A stretch of 64,000 nucleotides of DNA from Streptomyces spiralis (GTDB taxonomy: Bacteria > Actinomycetota > Actinomycetes > Streptomycetales > Streptomycetaceae): NCBI RefSeq assembly GCF_014654675.1, contig NZ_BNBC01000007.1, positions 78,177 to 142,176 on the forward strand, read 5' to 3'. The notes below the pieces were generated by a model, which saw nothing but the letters and a program-made list of their open reading frames with translations, was not told the DNA's origin and made no database searches. Positions within the stretch are counted from its first letter, which is position 1. Each line of letters starts with the position of its first letter. Positions 19,466 to 30,050 of the stretch are shown here, one piece after another. A program made the position numbers and the translations under genes.

Positions 19466-21028
19466 GCGGCCACCAAGCGCGAGATCGAGCGGAAGTACGA
19501 GCCGAAGCGGCCGGACGAGCCGGGCGGGTCGCGAGGGCAGGACGGTCCGGAGGCGGGCGGTCTGCCCGACCTGACGGGCGTCGGCCCGGTCGCGGCCGTC
19601 GTCGACAGGGGCATCGCCGTACTGGACGCCGTCTACTACGACACCCCCGACGAACGCCTCTCCACCGCCGGACTCACCCTGCGCCGGCGCACCGGCGGCA
19701 CCGACGCGGGCTGGCACCTGAAGCTCCCGGTCGCCCCCGGCGTACGCGACGAGATCCAGGCCCCGCTCTCCGATGCCGTGCCGCCCGACCTCGCCGGGCT
19801 CGTCCGCTCCCGCGTCCGCGACAGCGAGCTGCGGCCCCTGGTCCGCCTCCGCTCCGAGCGCGCCGTCCGCCACCTCGTCGACGACGGCGGCACCCTGCTC
19901 GCCGAGGTGAGCGTGGACGCCGTACACGCCGAGCGGCTGACCGGCGACGGCGGCACCGCCCGCTGGACCGAGATCGAGGTCGAGCTGGCCGACGGAGGCG
20001 AGGAGCCACTCCTGGACAAGGTGGACAAACAGTTCCGCAAGGCCGGGCTGCGCCCCTCGGCGGCCCCCTCGAAACTGGCCCGCGCCCTCGCCGAGACCGC
20101 CCCGCCGGACCGGCCCCGGACGACCGCCGAACCCGCCCCCGTCACGGCAGGCGACCACGTGCTGGCCCATCTGCGCGCCCAGCGGGACGCCCTCGTCGCC
20201 CTCGACCCGGCCGTACGCCGGGACGTCGAGGACTCCGTGCACCGCATGCGCGTCACCACCCGCAGGCTGCGCGGCGCCCTGCGCAGCTACGGCAAGGTCC
20301 TGGACCGCACCGCCACCGACCCGCTCGGCGCGGAACTGAAGTGGCTCGGCGGCGAACTCGGTCTCGACCGCGACCAGGAGGTCCTCACCGAACGCCTCAC
20401 CGCCGCCCTGGACGCCCTGCCCGCCGAACTGGTCACCGGCCCCGTCCGCACCCGGCTGCGTTCCTGGTCCGAGGAGCGCCGCGGCGGCTCCCGCCGCCGG
20501 CTCCTCGACGTCCTGGACGGCGAGCGGCACCTGCGGCTGCTCGACGCGCTGGACGCCCTGCTGGCCGACCCGCCGCTGCGCCCGCCGGCCTCGGGAGAAC
20601 CGGCCGAGGTGCTCACCCGGGCCGTGCGCAGGGACTTCGCCAAGCTGACCACCCGGCTCGAACAGGCCCTCGCCCTGCCGCCCGGCACCGACCGGGACGT
20701 CGCCCTGCACCAGGCCCGCAAGCAGGCCAAACGGGTCCGGTACGCCGCCGAGGCCGCCGCGCCCGCCCTCGGCGACGCGGCGACCGGGGTGGCGCGGGCC
20801 GCGAAGACCCTCCAGAGCCTGCTCGGCGACCATCAGGACAGCGTCATGACCCGCGAGGCCCTGCGCGAACTCGCCGCGCGGGCGCAGCGGGCGGGGGAGA
20901 GCTCGTTCACCTACGGGGTGCTGTACGGACGGGAGGAGCGGCGCGCGGCCGAGCTGGAGGCGGAGCTGCCCCGGGTGTGGGCCGACCTGCGGCCGTATGG
21001 AACAGCGCTGCGCCCGGGTTACGCTTGA
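19463..21028 (+). CDS. CYTH and CHAD domain protein
   Basis: The 521-residue fusion has an N-terminal CYTH (triphosphate tunnel) domain, with the signature Glu7-x-Glu9-x-Lys11 (EIERK), and a C-terminal CHAD domain from about 225, with conserved basic helices (VHRMRVTTRRLRGALR and QARKQAKRVRYAAE). CYTH enzymes hydrolyse triphosphates and CHAD domains bind polyphosphate, so a role in polyphosphate or triphosphate metabolism is likely; the substrate is not shown. It stands alone on a leaderless promoter between rodA and the radical SAM gene. Confidence 0.9.
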   Translation: MAATKREIERKYEPKRPDEPGGSRGQDGPEAGGLPDLTGVGPVAAVVDRGIAVLDAVYYDTPDERLSTAGLTLRRRTGGTDAGWHLKLPVAPGVRDEIQAPLSDAVPPDLAGLVRSRVRDSELRPLVRLRSERAVRHLVDDGGTLLAEVSVDAVHAERLTGDGGTARWTEIEVELADGGEEPLLDKVDKQFRKAGLRPSAAPSKLARALAETAPPDRPRTTAEPAPVTAGDHVLAHLRAQRDALVALDPAVRRDVEDSVHRMRVTTRRLRGALRSYGKVLDRTATDPLGAELKWLGGELGLDRDQEVLTERLTAALDALPAELVTGPVRTRLRSWSEERRGGSRRRLLDVLDGERHLRLLDALDALLADPPLRPPASGEPAEVLTRAVRRDFAKLTTRLEQALALPPGTDRDVALHQARKQAKRVRYAAEAAAPALGDAATGVARAAKTLQSLLGDHQDSVMTREALRELAARAQRAGESSFTYGVLYGREERRAAELEAELPRVWADLRPYGTALRPGYA

Positions 21029-21065
21029 TGGTCACCCCAGTCAGCTCACGAAGGTAATCCCCGCG

Positions 21066-23010
<1,945 letters not shown>

Positions 23011-23027
<17 letters not shown>

Positions 23028-23214
23028 GGTGGGCGAGGCACCCGATCGGGTGACTGAGGCGCTGGCGGGGGCGAGCGAGGACGAGGTGGTTGCGTTGCCG
23101 TCCGAGCTCGCCGTCTCACGCCCTCGCCCGCCGGCGCTGTCGGCGTATTTCCGTACGCCGCCGCCAGCTCCTGGAGAGGCCACGCGGATCGTCTCCGAGG
23201 TGGAGTGGATCTAA
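23011..23214 (+). CDS. Possible 67-residue hypothetical protein
   Basis: A short frame from GTG 23011 overlaps the end of the radical SAM gene by 17 nt and ends 20 nt before a strong terminator. The product is Pro/Ala/Glu-rich (VGEAPDRVTEALAGASEDEV) with no recognised domain. No good ribosome site is seen; translation could only be by coupling. It may equally be non-coding. Confidence 0.35.
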
Positions 23215-23234
23215 GCGGCTGACGTGTGCCGGTT

Positions 23235-23264
23235 GAGCCCCCTTCCCCGTCAGGAAGGGGGCTC
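23235..23264. terminator. Strong terminator downstream of the radical SAM gene
   Basis: A perfect 12-bp stem, GAGCCCCCTTCC (23235-23246) with GGAAGGGGGCTC (23253-23264), loop ccgtca. It lies between the plus-strand genes to the left and the minus-strand MFS gene. Confidence 0.88.
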
Positions 23265-23347
23265 CGTGCTGCTTGGAGGCTGGTGCTGTTACCGCGAAGG
23301 TTCACCAGGCTGTGGGTCGGGTACGGATGGCTCCCTGCACCGGTGTT

Positions 23348-24559
23348 TCAGCGTCGAAGCATCCGGGAGCCGGAGATTGCGACAAGGACCGCGGCGAGGG
23401 TGACAAGGCCGACGAGCACGGTGACTGCGGGCCAGACCTTGAGCGCGCCGGCGGTGAGGAGCGGAGGGATGGTCATGCCGGCGTAGGCGATGAGGAAGAT
23501 GCCGGCGAGTGCCTCGCCTCGACGCTCCGCATCCGCGACTGCGGCGACGGTGCCGAGGGCGGCTCGGAACAGGATGCCGATCCCTGCGCCCGCGACTCCG
23601 CCGCCGATGAGGAAGAACAGAAGTGAGGCGACGATGGCGGCAACGCCGATGCTCACGAGCCCGAGCGCGGCGAGTGCGATGGCGAGCCCGATCTGACGGC
23701 GCATCGCCAGCCGCGCGGTGAGGATCTGCGCGAGGGCTGCCGCCATGAAAACGACGAATGGCGACAGGCCGGCGAGCAGGTGCGAATGCAGCCCGAGGAC
23801 ACCGACGAGGAAGGTCGAGGACAGTCCCATGAAGGTGCCGAACACTGCGAACGCCCCGAACGCCGCCGCTCCGGCCGCCCAGAACGCGCTCCTCCCCGCC
23901 GCCGGTACTGCGACGCGCTGCGGGCGGTAGGCAGGGCGCTCCTCACGGCGCTCAACCGTCTCGGGAACGAAGGCGACCAGGATCCCTTCGACGACCAGGA
24001 GGATGACGAAGGTCACGTAGGGGGTGATGAGCGGTCGCGTGGACCAGGTCGCGATGAGCCCGCCGATCAGAGGGCCGAGGCCGATGCCGCCAAGGTTTGC
24101 GAAGGTCGACACGAGGGCGACGCGACCTTTGACGTGGTGGGCCGCTGCACCGAGCTCGGAGAGGTGCGCGGTCGCCGTGGCGGTGAGGATGCCGATGCCG
24201 AGTCCGCTGATGAAGCGGGCGACGATCAGGCCGGCGACGTCGTTCCAGACGAGGAAGAGGATCGCGGCCACCAGGTTGATGAGCAGCGAGCCGAGGATCA
24301 CGCGTCGGCGTCCCAGCCAGTCGGAGACATGGCCCGCGAGATACAGGCTCAGCATGACCCCGACCGCGTATGCGGCGAAGATGATGGTGAGGACGATCGT
24401 CGGGAAACCGTCGCGCTGCTGGTAGATCGCGTAGAGAGGCGTCGGGACGGCGCAGAACGCGAGCTCGGTGCTGAAGGCGAGCGCGATGATCCAGAACCCC
24501 GCCCCATGCGGAAGTCGTTCGGTGGCCGGAGTCCGGGCCGGAGCAGCAGTTGTCGTCAT
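23348..24559 (-). CDS. MFS drug/solute exporter
   Basis: The 403-residue protein has about twelve hydrophobic helices and the MFS motif A between helices 2 and 3 (GHVSDWLGRRRVI). It resembles proton-driven efflux carriers of the DHA1 type; the substrate cannot be told. It is divergent from the LysR-type regulator at 24651, which probably controls it. Codon choice is less biased than in the core genes around it, in line with acquisition from another actinobacterium. Confidence 0.88.
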   Translation of the reverse strand: MTTTAAPARTPATERLPHGAGFWIIALAFSTELAFCAVPTPLYAIYQQRDGFPTIVLTIIFAAYAVGVMLSLYLAGHVSDWLGRRRVILGSLLINLVAAILFLVWNDVAGLIVARFISGLGIGILTATATAHLSELGAAAHHVKGRVALVSTFANLGGIGLGPLIGGLIATWSTRPLITPYVTFVILLVVEGILVAFVPETVERREERPAYRPQRVAVPAAGRSAFWAAGAAAFGAFAVFGTFMGLSSTFLVGVLGLHSHLLAGLSPFVVFMAAALAQILTARLAMRRQIGLAIALAALGLVSIGVAAIVASLLFFLIGGGVAGAGIGILFRAALGTVAAVADAERRGEALAGIFLIAYAGMTIPPLLTAGALKVWPAVTVLVGLVTLAAVLVAISGSRMLRR

Positions 24560-24650
24560 TTCTCCATGCTCGACACGTCATGTCATCGCGTCCAACGCAT
24601 ACTCTTGGTCACAGTTATCGACGTGAGCGATGGAGCCGGGAGACAGAGAG
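24560..24650. promoter_or_regulatory. Divergent promoter region of the MFS/LysR pair
   Basis: The 91-nt gap should hold both promoters and the LysR operator. It is less GC-rich than the surroundings (around atactcttggtcacagttat). A specific T-N11-A box cannot be assigned with confidence. Confidence 0.4.
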
Positions 24651-25523
24651 ATGGAAACCCGACTGATCGAGTACGCGATCGCGGTCGCCGACGAGCTGAG
24701 CTTCACCCGTGCCGCGCAACGCGTCTACGCAGCGCAGTCGACCGTCTCCGCCGGAGTTCGGGCGCTGGAACGAGAGCTCGGCACTGCGCTCTTCGAGCGA
24801 GACCAGCGAGGGGTGCGGATCACCGCCGTCGGAGAGGCGGTGCTGCCTGCGCTTCGCGCGCTCGCCGACGCCGAGGCGCGCGCCCGCACCGCAGCCGACC
24901 CGCGAGGCGAATTGCGGGGTGAACTGCGCATCGGGGTGTTCTCCAGCGTGAGCTACCTCGCGATCCCGCGTGTCATCGGCGCCTTTCACCGCGAACACCC
25001 GCTCGTCGACCTCCGACTGCGCGCGTCTTCGTCCGGCTCGGCGGAGCTCGCCGACGCCGTGCGGCGGGGGCGGCTCGATCTCAGCTTGTACGGGCTCCCA
25101 GCGGCCACCGCGGGCCCAGGCCTTGCCGTGCACCGGCTCGCCACAACGCCCTACGCGGTCGTCCTCCCGGCCGACCACGAACTCGCATCACGCGCGGGAC
25201 TAGCGCTGAAGGACCTCGCGAACGAGCGCTTTGTGGACGCGCCTGTCGGTTTCGGCAACCGGGACGTCCTCGACGCCGAGCTCGCCGCACGCGGGGTGAT
25301 GCGCGACGTCGCAATCGAGGCGACCGAGACCAGCTCGATCCCGGTCTTCGTCGCCAACGGCCTCGGCATCGCGCTGCTTCCCGAACTGCTGATCCCGCCA
25401 AGCGAAGACATCGCAGTCGTCCCTCTGAACGAGCGCATCACCTGGGAGTTCAACGTCGTGACGCGGACCTCGACCGGCGAAGCCACCGCGGCTCTGCTCG
25501 AGCAGTTGCTCGCGGCCTATTGA
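24651..25523 (+). CDS. LysR-family transcriptional regulator
   Basis: The 290-residue protein has an N-terminal winged helix-turn-helix (residues 1-60, LSFTRAAQRVYAAQSTVSAG) and a LysR substrate-binding domain from about 90. Start ATG 24651 (METRLIEYAI) has GGGAG upstream and matches the normal family length; ATG 24630 would add 7 residues. Its likely target is the divergent MFS gene. It lies inside the segment bounded by the 70-bp repeats. Confidence 0.9.
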   Translation: METRLIEYAIAVADELSFTRAAQRVYAAQSTVSAGVRALERELGTALFERDQRGVRITAVGEAVLPALRALADAEARARTAADPRGELRGELRIGVFSSVSYLAIPRVIGAFHREHPLVDLRLRASSSGSAELADAVRRGRLDLSLYGLPAATAGPGLAVHRLATTPYAVVLPADHELASRAGLALKDLANERFVDAPVGFGNRDVLDAELAARGVMRDVAIEATETSSIPVFVANGLGIALLPELLIPPSEDIAVVPLNERITWEFNVVTRTSTGEATAALLEQLLAAY

Positions 25524-25609
25524 CCCCTGTTCCCGGCGTGTTCAGCCCATCAGGGGGCGGAGGAGCGCCGTGACGATCCGACGGCCCGCCCGGATGTCGT
25601 CGTCGCTTC

Positions 25610-25679
25610 GCCCGGCCATCGACACGTCCATCCAGGTCGGCCCCACCGGCAAGAAGCTGCTGCCGCTGACGGTCAAGAA
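25610..25679 (+). repeat. 70-bp direct repeat, right copy, orphan 3' end of the radical SAM gene
   Basis: It has 69/70 identity to 22918-22987. In the same frame it reads DTSIQVGPTGKKLLPLTVKK and then a TAG stop (25681-25683), so it is an intact but headless C-terminus of the radical SAM gene. It has no start codon or promoter of its own. Confidence 0.93.
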
Positions 25680-25716
25680 GTAGGCCCCGGCCGGCTGGAA
25701 CGGGGGAGCGGCTGGA

Positions 25717-25738
25717 GGGCCGGTCAGGTGTCCGGCCC
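25717..25738. terminator. Weak hairpin beyond the flavin reductase gene
   Basis: GGGCCGG (25717-25723) pairs with CCGGCCC (25732-25738) around an 8-nt loop. It could end the minus-strand operon 25756-27557. Confidence 0.45.
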
Positions 25739-25755
25739 GGCGGGCGGTACGCCGG

Positions 25756-26361
25756 TCAGGTGCCGCCCAGCAGGCGTTGCATGGCGGCGAGGTCCTCGTC
25801 GACGATCTCGCGGCGGGCGCGCGGTCCGCACGCGCGCAGCAGGCGGGCGAAGTCGGCCGCGGCCGCCATGATGCGCTCGCCCAGGGCCGATCCCGTCTGG
25901 GTGCCGAAGTCGCTGGTGGCGGCGTAGACGGGCCGGGGCGAGACGATCGCGTGCAGGTACGAGAACATCGGCCGCAGCGCGTGTTCCAGCACCAGGGAGT
26001 GCCGCTCGGTGCCGCCGGTCGCGCCGATGAGGACGGGCATGTCCGACAGGGTCTGTTCCGGCATCACGTCGAAGAAGGACTTGAACAGTCCGCTGAAGGA
26101 GGCGTTGAAGGCGGGCGTGACGGCGATGACACCGTCCGCCTCGGCGACCTTCGCGAACGCCGACTCCAGCGCCTCCCCGGTGAACCCCGTCAGCATCGCG
26201 TCCATGATCGGGTGCGCGAGGGGACGCAGCTCCACGAAGGCCGACTCCACCGGTTCGCCGAGTTCTTCGAGCTCCCGGGTCACGGCGGCCGCGAGCCGGT
26301 CCGCGAGGAGCCGCGTCAAGGACGGCTCGCGGAGTCCGCCGGTGATGATCGTGATTTTCAT
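25756..26361 (-). CDS. NADPH-dependent FMN reductase, CE1759-type (LLM-partnered)
   Basis: The 201-residue flavodoxin-like protein starts MKITIITGGLREPSLTRLLA and has the flavin-binding features TPAFNASFSGLFKSFFD and GATGGTERH of NAD(P)H-dependent FMN reductases. It resembles the family paired with luciferase-like monooxygenases (the CE1758/CE1759 pair), to which it would supply reduced FMN. It overlaps the upstream monooxygenase by 4 nt (ATGA), so the two are made together. The oxidised substrate of the pair is unknown. Confidence 0.9.
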   Translation of the reverse strand: MKITIITGGLREPSLTRLLADRLAAAVTRELEELGEPVESAFVELRPLAHPIMDAMLTGFTGEALESAFAKVAEADGVIAVTPAFNASFSGLFKSFFDVMPEQTLSDMPVLIGATGGTERHSLVLEHALRPMFSYLHAIVSPRPVYAATSDFGTQTGSALGERIMAAAADFARLLRACGPRARREIVDEDLAAMQRLLGGT

Positions 26362-27557
26362 GGGGTCTCCGGGTTCTGGTCACTGTCACCGGTGGACCGT
26401 TCCGCCTCGGCACGTTCGCGGTCGCGCAGCAGCGATCGGTGGGTCGGCGCGGCCGGGACGTCGGCCGGTCTGCCGACGGCGAACTCCTTGCGCAGTACCG
26501 GCACCACCTCTTCGCCCAGCAGGTCGAGTTGCTCCAGCACCGTCTTCACCGGCAGGCCGGCGTGGTCCATGAGGAACAACTGGCGCTGGTAGTCGCCGGC
26601 GTACTCGCGGAAGCCGAGCGTCTTCTCGATGACCTGCGCCGGTGAACCCACCGTCAGCGGGGTCAGCTCCGTGAACTCCTCCAGCGAGGGGCCGTGTCCG
26701 TAGACGGGTGCGTTGTCGAAGTAGGGGCGGAACTCGTCCACGGCGTCCTGGCTGTTGGGGCGCATGAACACCTGGCCGCCCAGGCCGACGATCGCCTGTT
26801 GCGGGGTGCCGTGGCCGTAGTGGGCGAAACGCCGGCGGTACAGGCTCACCAGCTGCCGTGTGTGGGAGGCGGGCCAGAAGATGTGGTTGGCGAAGAACCC
26901 GTCCCCGTAGTACGCGGCCAGCTCCGCCACCTCGGGCGTGCGGATGGAGGCGTGCCACACGAAGGGTGGTACGTCGTCCAGCGGGCGCGGCGCGAGCGTG
27001 AAGCCCTGCAGCGCGCTGCGCAGCTTGCCCTCCCAGTCGACGACCTCCTCGCGCCACAGCCGCCGCAGCAGTCCGTAGTGCTCGACGGTCAGCGGCAGGG
27101 CGTCGCGGATGTCCTGCCCGAACCAGGGGTAGACCGGGCCGGTGTTGCCGCGTCCGAGCATGATGTCCGTACGCCCGCCGGAGAGGTGCTGGAGCACGCT
27201 GAAGTCCTCGGCGATCTTGACCGGGTCGTTGGTGGTGATCAACGTGGTCGACGTCGACAGGACGATCCGCCGGGTCTGGGCGGCGATGTAGGCGAGCAGG
27301 GTGGTCGGCGAGGACGGCACGAAGGGCGGGTTGTGGTGCTCGCCGGTGGCGAAGACGTCCAGGCCGGCCTCCTCGGCCTTGCGCGCGATGGCGACGGTGG
27401 CCTGGATCCGTTCCGCCTCGGTGGGCGTACGGCCCGTCGTGGGGTCGGTGGTGACGTCACCGACGGTGAAGATGCCGAACTGCATCCCGCTCGCCTCGGA
27501 CGGCTGCGCGCCCGTCGTGTCGTAGGGCTCCGGGCCGGTCGTTTCGGACGACGCCAT
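26358..27557 (-). CDS. Luciferase-like FMN-dependent monooxygenase, CE1758-type
   Basis: TIM-barrel flavin monooxygenase of the LLM class, 399 residues, using FMNH2 from the adjacent reductase. Family features are the GEHHNPPF segment and GRTDIMLGRGNTGP. The start 27557 is supported by AGGAGGAA just upstream, giving a 24-residue polar leader before MQFGIFTVGDV, where most family members begin. The natural substrate is not known; typical roles are oxidation of small organic or sulfur compounds. Confidence 0.88.
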   Translation of the reverse strand: MASSETTGPEPYDTTGAQPSEASGMQFGIFTVGDVTTDPTTGRTPTEAERIQATVAIARKAEEAGLDVFATGEHHNPPFVPSSPTTLLAYIAAQTRRIVLSTSTTLITTNDPVKIAEDFSVLQHLSGGRTDIMLGRGNTGPVYPWFGQDIRDALPLTVEHYGLLRRLWREEVVDWEGKLRSALQGFTLAPRPLDDVPPFVWHASIRTPEVAELAAYYGDGFFANHIFWPASHTRQLVSLYRRRFAHYGHGTPQQAIVGLGGQVFMRPNSQDAVDEFRPYFDNAPVYGHGPSLEEFTELTPLTVGSPAQVIEKTLGFREYAGDYQRQLFLMDHAGLPVKTVLEQLDLLGEEVVPVLRKEFAVGRPADVPAAPTHRSLLRDRERAEAERSTGDSDQNPETP

Positions 27558-27867
27558 GGTGAGTTCCTCCTGGCCTCCCTCGCCGGGGGCAGGCCCATCG
27601 ACCTGGTGCGGTCGGTCCTGCGCGACGGGCCGTCGTCGCCTCGCTCACCGGGGGGAGTTCGTGCCGGCGGGCCCCCGGTGCGATCGTCGTCGCACCGCTT
27701 GCGCGGGGTACGCCCGGCCACTGGGCAGAGACTCCGACCGGGGGCGTCCCCCGGCCTCACCTCGTCATCGTGTCACGCCGCGCGCGATCCGGCAGAACGT
27801 GCCGCCGCCGGCCGGCGTGGGAAAATGGGGCGGGATCGCACTCCCCTCGACACGCTGGGAGGCCCCC
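27558..27867. other. Divergent intergenic region
   Basis: This 310-nt region separates the LLM operon (minus) and the DUF5996-like gene (plus). No gene is supported. The ribosome site of the LLM gene is at its left end and GGGAGG, the site for 27868, at its right end. No clear operator was found. Confidence 0.5.
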
Positions 27868-28824
27868 GTGAGCGAACGTCTCGACGCCTGGCCGGAGCTC
27901 GACCACGCGGAACTGGCGCCCATGGTCGACTACGTGAACCGCATCGTGCAGGTCGCGGGCAAGTACACCCTGGACGATCCCTTCGAAGCGGGCTGGGGCA
28001 ACATCGTCCTCGACGTAACGCCCCGGGGACTGGGCACACCGACGTTCCGGCACCAGGACGTCACCTTCACCGTCCACTACCGTCTGCTCGACGGTGACGT
28101 CGTCATCGAGACGGACCGGGACGAGCGCAGGGTGCCGTTGCCCGGCGAGTCGGTCGCCTCGTTCTACCGGGCGTTCTGCGAGGCCGCCGCCGAACTCGGC
28201 ATTCACCGTCCCCGCACGTCGCTGATCTGCGAGATCCCGGGCGCCCCGGCGACCTTCGAGGACGACCGCGCCGAACGCACGTGGGACCCGCACGCCGCCC
28301 GGCTGATGTGGCGGGCCGAGAACCTCGCCGCCGGCGGACTGGAGTCCTGGCAGGCGCCCTTCCTGGGCCACCGCCCCCGGGTCGGTGTGATGTGGGGCGG
28401 GTTCGACCTGTCCGCCACCCGCCACCGGGCACAGCCCACCACTCCGCCGCGGAACGCGCCGACGTTCATGCAGAACGCCCAGCTCAACGCGTATGTCTCG
28501 GTGGGCTTCTCGTTCAAGAACCTTCCCGACAGGCCGAGCATCGGCATGTACGCCTACATCTGGCCGCAGCCGGACGGTCTGGAGGGGCGGTCCTGGGGCG
28601 TGGAGGGCGCGACCTGGAACGCGGACGCCGGTCTGGTGCTGCTGCCGTGGGAGGCGCTGCGGGAGACCAAGGACCCGCATCAGGCGATCGTGGCCTTCGG
28701 GGACGCCGTCTACCAGGCGGCGGTCGAGACGGCGGGCTGGCCCGCCGATCTCGTCGGCCCGCGCGTCGACGGCTGGTACGCGAGCCGGACACCGGCCTCG
28801 ACCCTCCAGCAACTGCGCGGCTGA
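27868..28824 (+). CDS. DUF5996-like protein of unknown function
   Basis: The 318-residue soluble protein contains NIVLDVTPRGLGTPTF and a later FYRAFCEAAAELGI segment, typical of DUF5996 as far as can be judged by eye. Aromatic and Pro-rich motifs (YIWPQPDGLEG, TWNADAGLVLLPWEALR) lie near the C-terminus. Start GTG 27868 follows GGGAGG. No signal peptide or membrane helix. The function is not known. Confidence 0.8.
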   Translation: MSERLDAWPELDHAELAPMVDYVNRIVQVAGKYTLDDPFEAGWGNIVLDVTPRGLGTPTFRHQDVTFTVHYRLLDGDVVIETDRDERRVPLPGESVASFYRAFCEAAAELGIHRPRTSLICEIPGAPATFEDDRAERTWDPHAARLMWRAENLAAGGLESWQAPFLGHRPRVGVMWGGFDLSATRHRAQPTTPPRNAPTFMQNAQLNAYVSVGFSFKNLPDRPSIGMYAYIWPQPDGLEGRSWGVEGATWNADAGLVLLPWEALRETKDPHQAIVAFGDAVYQAAVETAGWPADLVGPRVDGWYASRTPASTLQQLRG

Positions 28825-28989
28825 ACCGCGGCCGGGAACCGGCGGGCCGGGGGAGCACGTACTCTAGAGAAAGGACCAGGCGCCTGAGGCCCCGCCGACG
28901 CGGGGGAGGCGCCATGGGACGTCCGCCGTACACAAGGAGAAGTTCCACTGGGCAAGCGACAGCCCGAAGGCCCGCCGCCCGCACCCGCG

Positions 28990-29775
28990 GTGCAGCGCAT
29001 CCGACTGCGCTACACCAAGCGCGGCCGCCTCCGGTTCACCAGCCACCGTGACTTCCAGCGCGCCTTCGAGCGTGCGCTGCGCCGTGCCGAGGTGCCGATG
29101 GCGTACTCGGCGGGGTTCACGCCGCACCCGAAGGTCTCCTACGCCAATGCCGCACCCACCGGCACGGGCAGTGAGGCGGAATACCTGGAGATCGCGCTCA
29201 CCGCGTCCCGCGACCCGGAGCGGCTGCGTGTCCTCCTCGACGAGTCGATGCCCGCCGGGCTGGACATCGTCGAGGCGGTCGAGGCCCGTACGCCGGGACT
29301 CGCCGACCGGCTGGAGGCTTCCGTGTGGGAGCTGCGGCTGAACGGCGTGGACCCGGCCGAGGCCGAGCGCGCGGTCGCGGCCTTCAACGGCGCCGGGAGT
29401 GTCGAAGTACAGCGCCTGACCAAGAACGGCATGCGCACCTTCGACGCCCGCCCCGCGGTCGTGAGCCTCCAGAACGTGGAAACGCATCGTTCGGCGGCTG
29501 ATAGGCCGACCGACCAGCCCTGTGCGATACTGCGGCTGGTTGTTCGGCACGTGACGCCTGCCGTACGACCCGACGACGTCCTGTCCGGTCTCCGCGCCGT
29601 GGCCGACCTGGCGCCGCCGGTCCCCGCAGCGGTGACCAGGCTGGCGCAGGGGCTGCTCGATGAAGAGACCGGCACGGTGACCGACCCGCTCGCGCCCGAC
29701 CGCGAGGCAGACCCGGCCGCCCCGGCCGATTCAGTAGGGGGCGCCGACGCTGCCGCCGCGAAGGCGCCGGCTTAG
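28990..29775 (+). CDS. TIGR03936 / DUF2344 radical-SAM-linked protein
   Basis: The product begins (M)QRIRLRYTKRGRLRFTSH and has the family's AGFTPHPKVSYANA segment. It is the usual neighbour of TIGR03960 radical SAM proteins, and in some genomes the two are fused; its role is unknown. From GTG 28990 it has 261 residues, but this GTG has no ribosome site. An in-frame CTG at 28948 lies 8 nt after AAGGAGA and would add GKRQPEGPPPAPA; it is likely the real start. It is placed just upstream of rne, its normal location. Confidence 0.92.
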   Translation: MQRIRLRYTKRGRLRFTSHRDFQRAFERALRRAEVPMAYSAGFTPHPKVSYANAAPTGTGSEAEYLEIALTASRDPERLRVLLDESMPAGLDIVEAVEARTPGLADRLEASVWELRLNGVDPAEAERAVAAFNGAGSVEVQRLTKNGMRTFDARPAVVSLQNVETHRSAADRPTDQPCAILRLVVRHVTPAVRPDDVLSGLRAVADLAPPVPAAVTRLAQGLLDEETGTVTDPLAPDREADPAAPADSVGGADAAAAKAPA

Positions 29776-30050
29776 GGAAGGTTCCGTAGGGACGGACGTC
29801 GAAGCGCCGCCCTCGTACTCGGGAGCCACCTGGGTCGGGCAGCGCACCGACCAGAAGACTTTCGCCAGGCCGTACGCGACAAGGTGTACGGAACCGGCGA
29901 GACAGGACACAGAGAGCTCCCGTGCGGCGCCCGCGCCCCGGACGGCGGCCATCGCGCAACCGCGTGGCCGCGGACGTCAACGGCGTTCGATCCATGTGAT
30001 CGACACCGGACCAGCGCGGCGCCCGGGAGCCTGACGGGAGATACGCCCGC

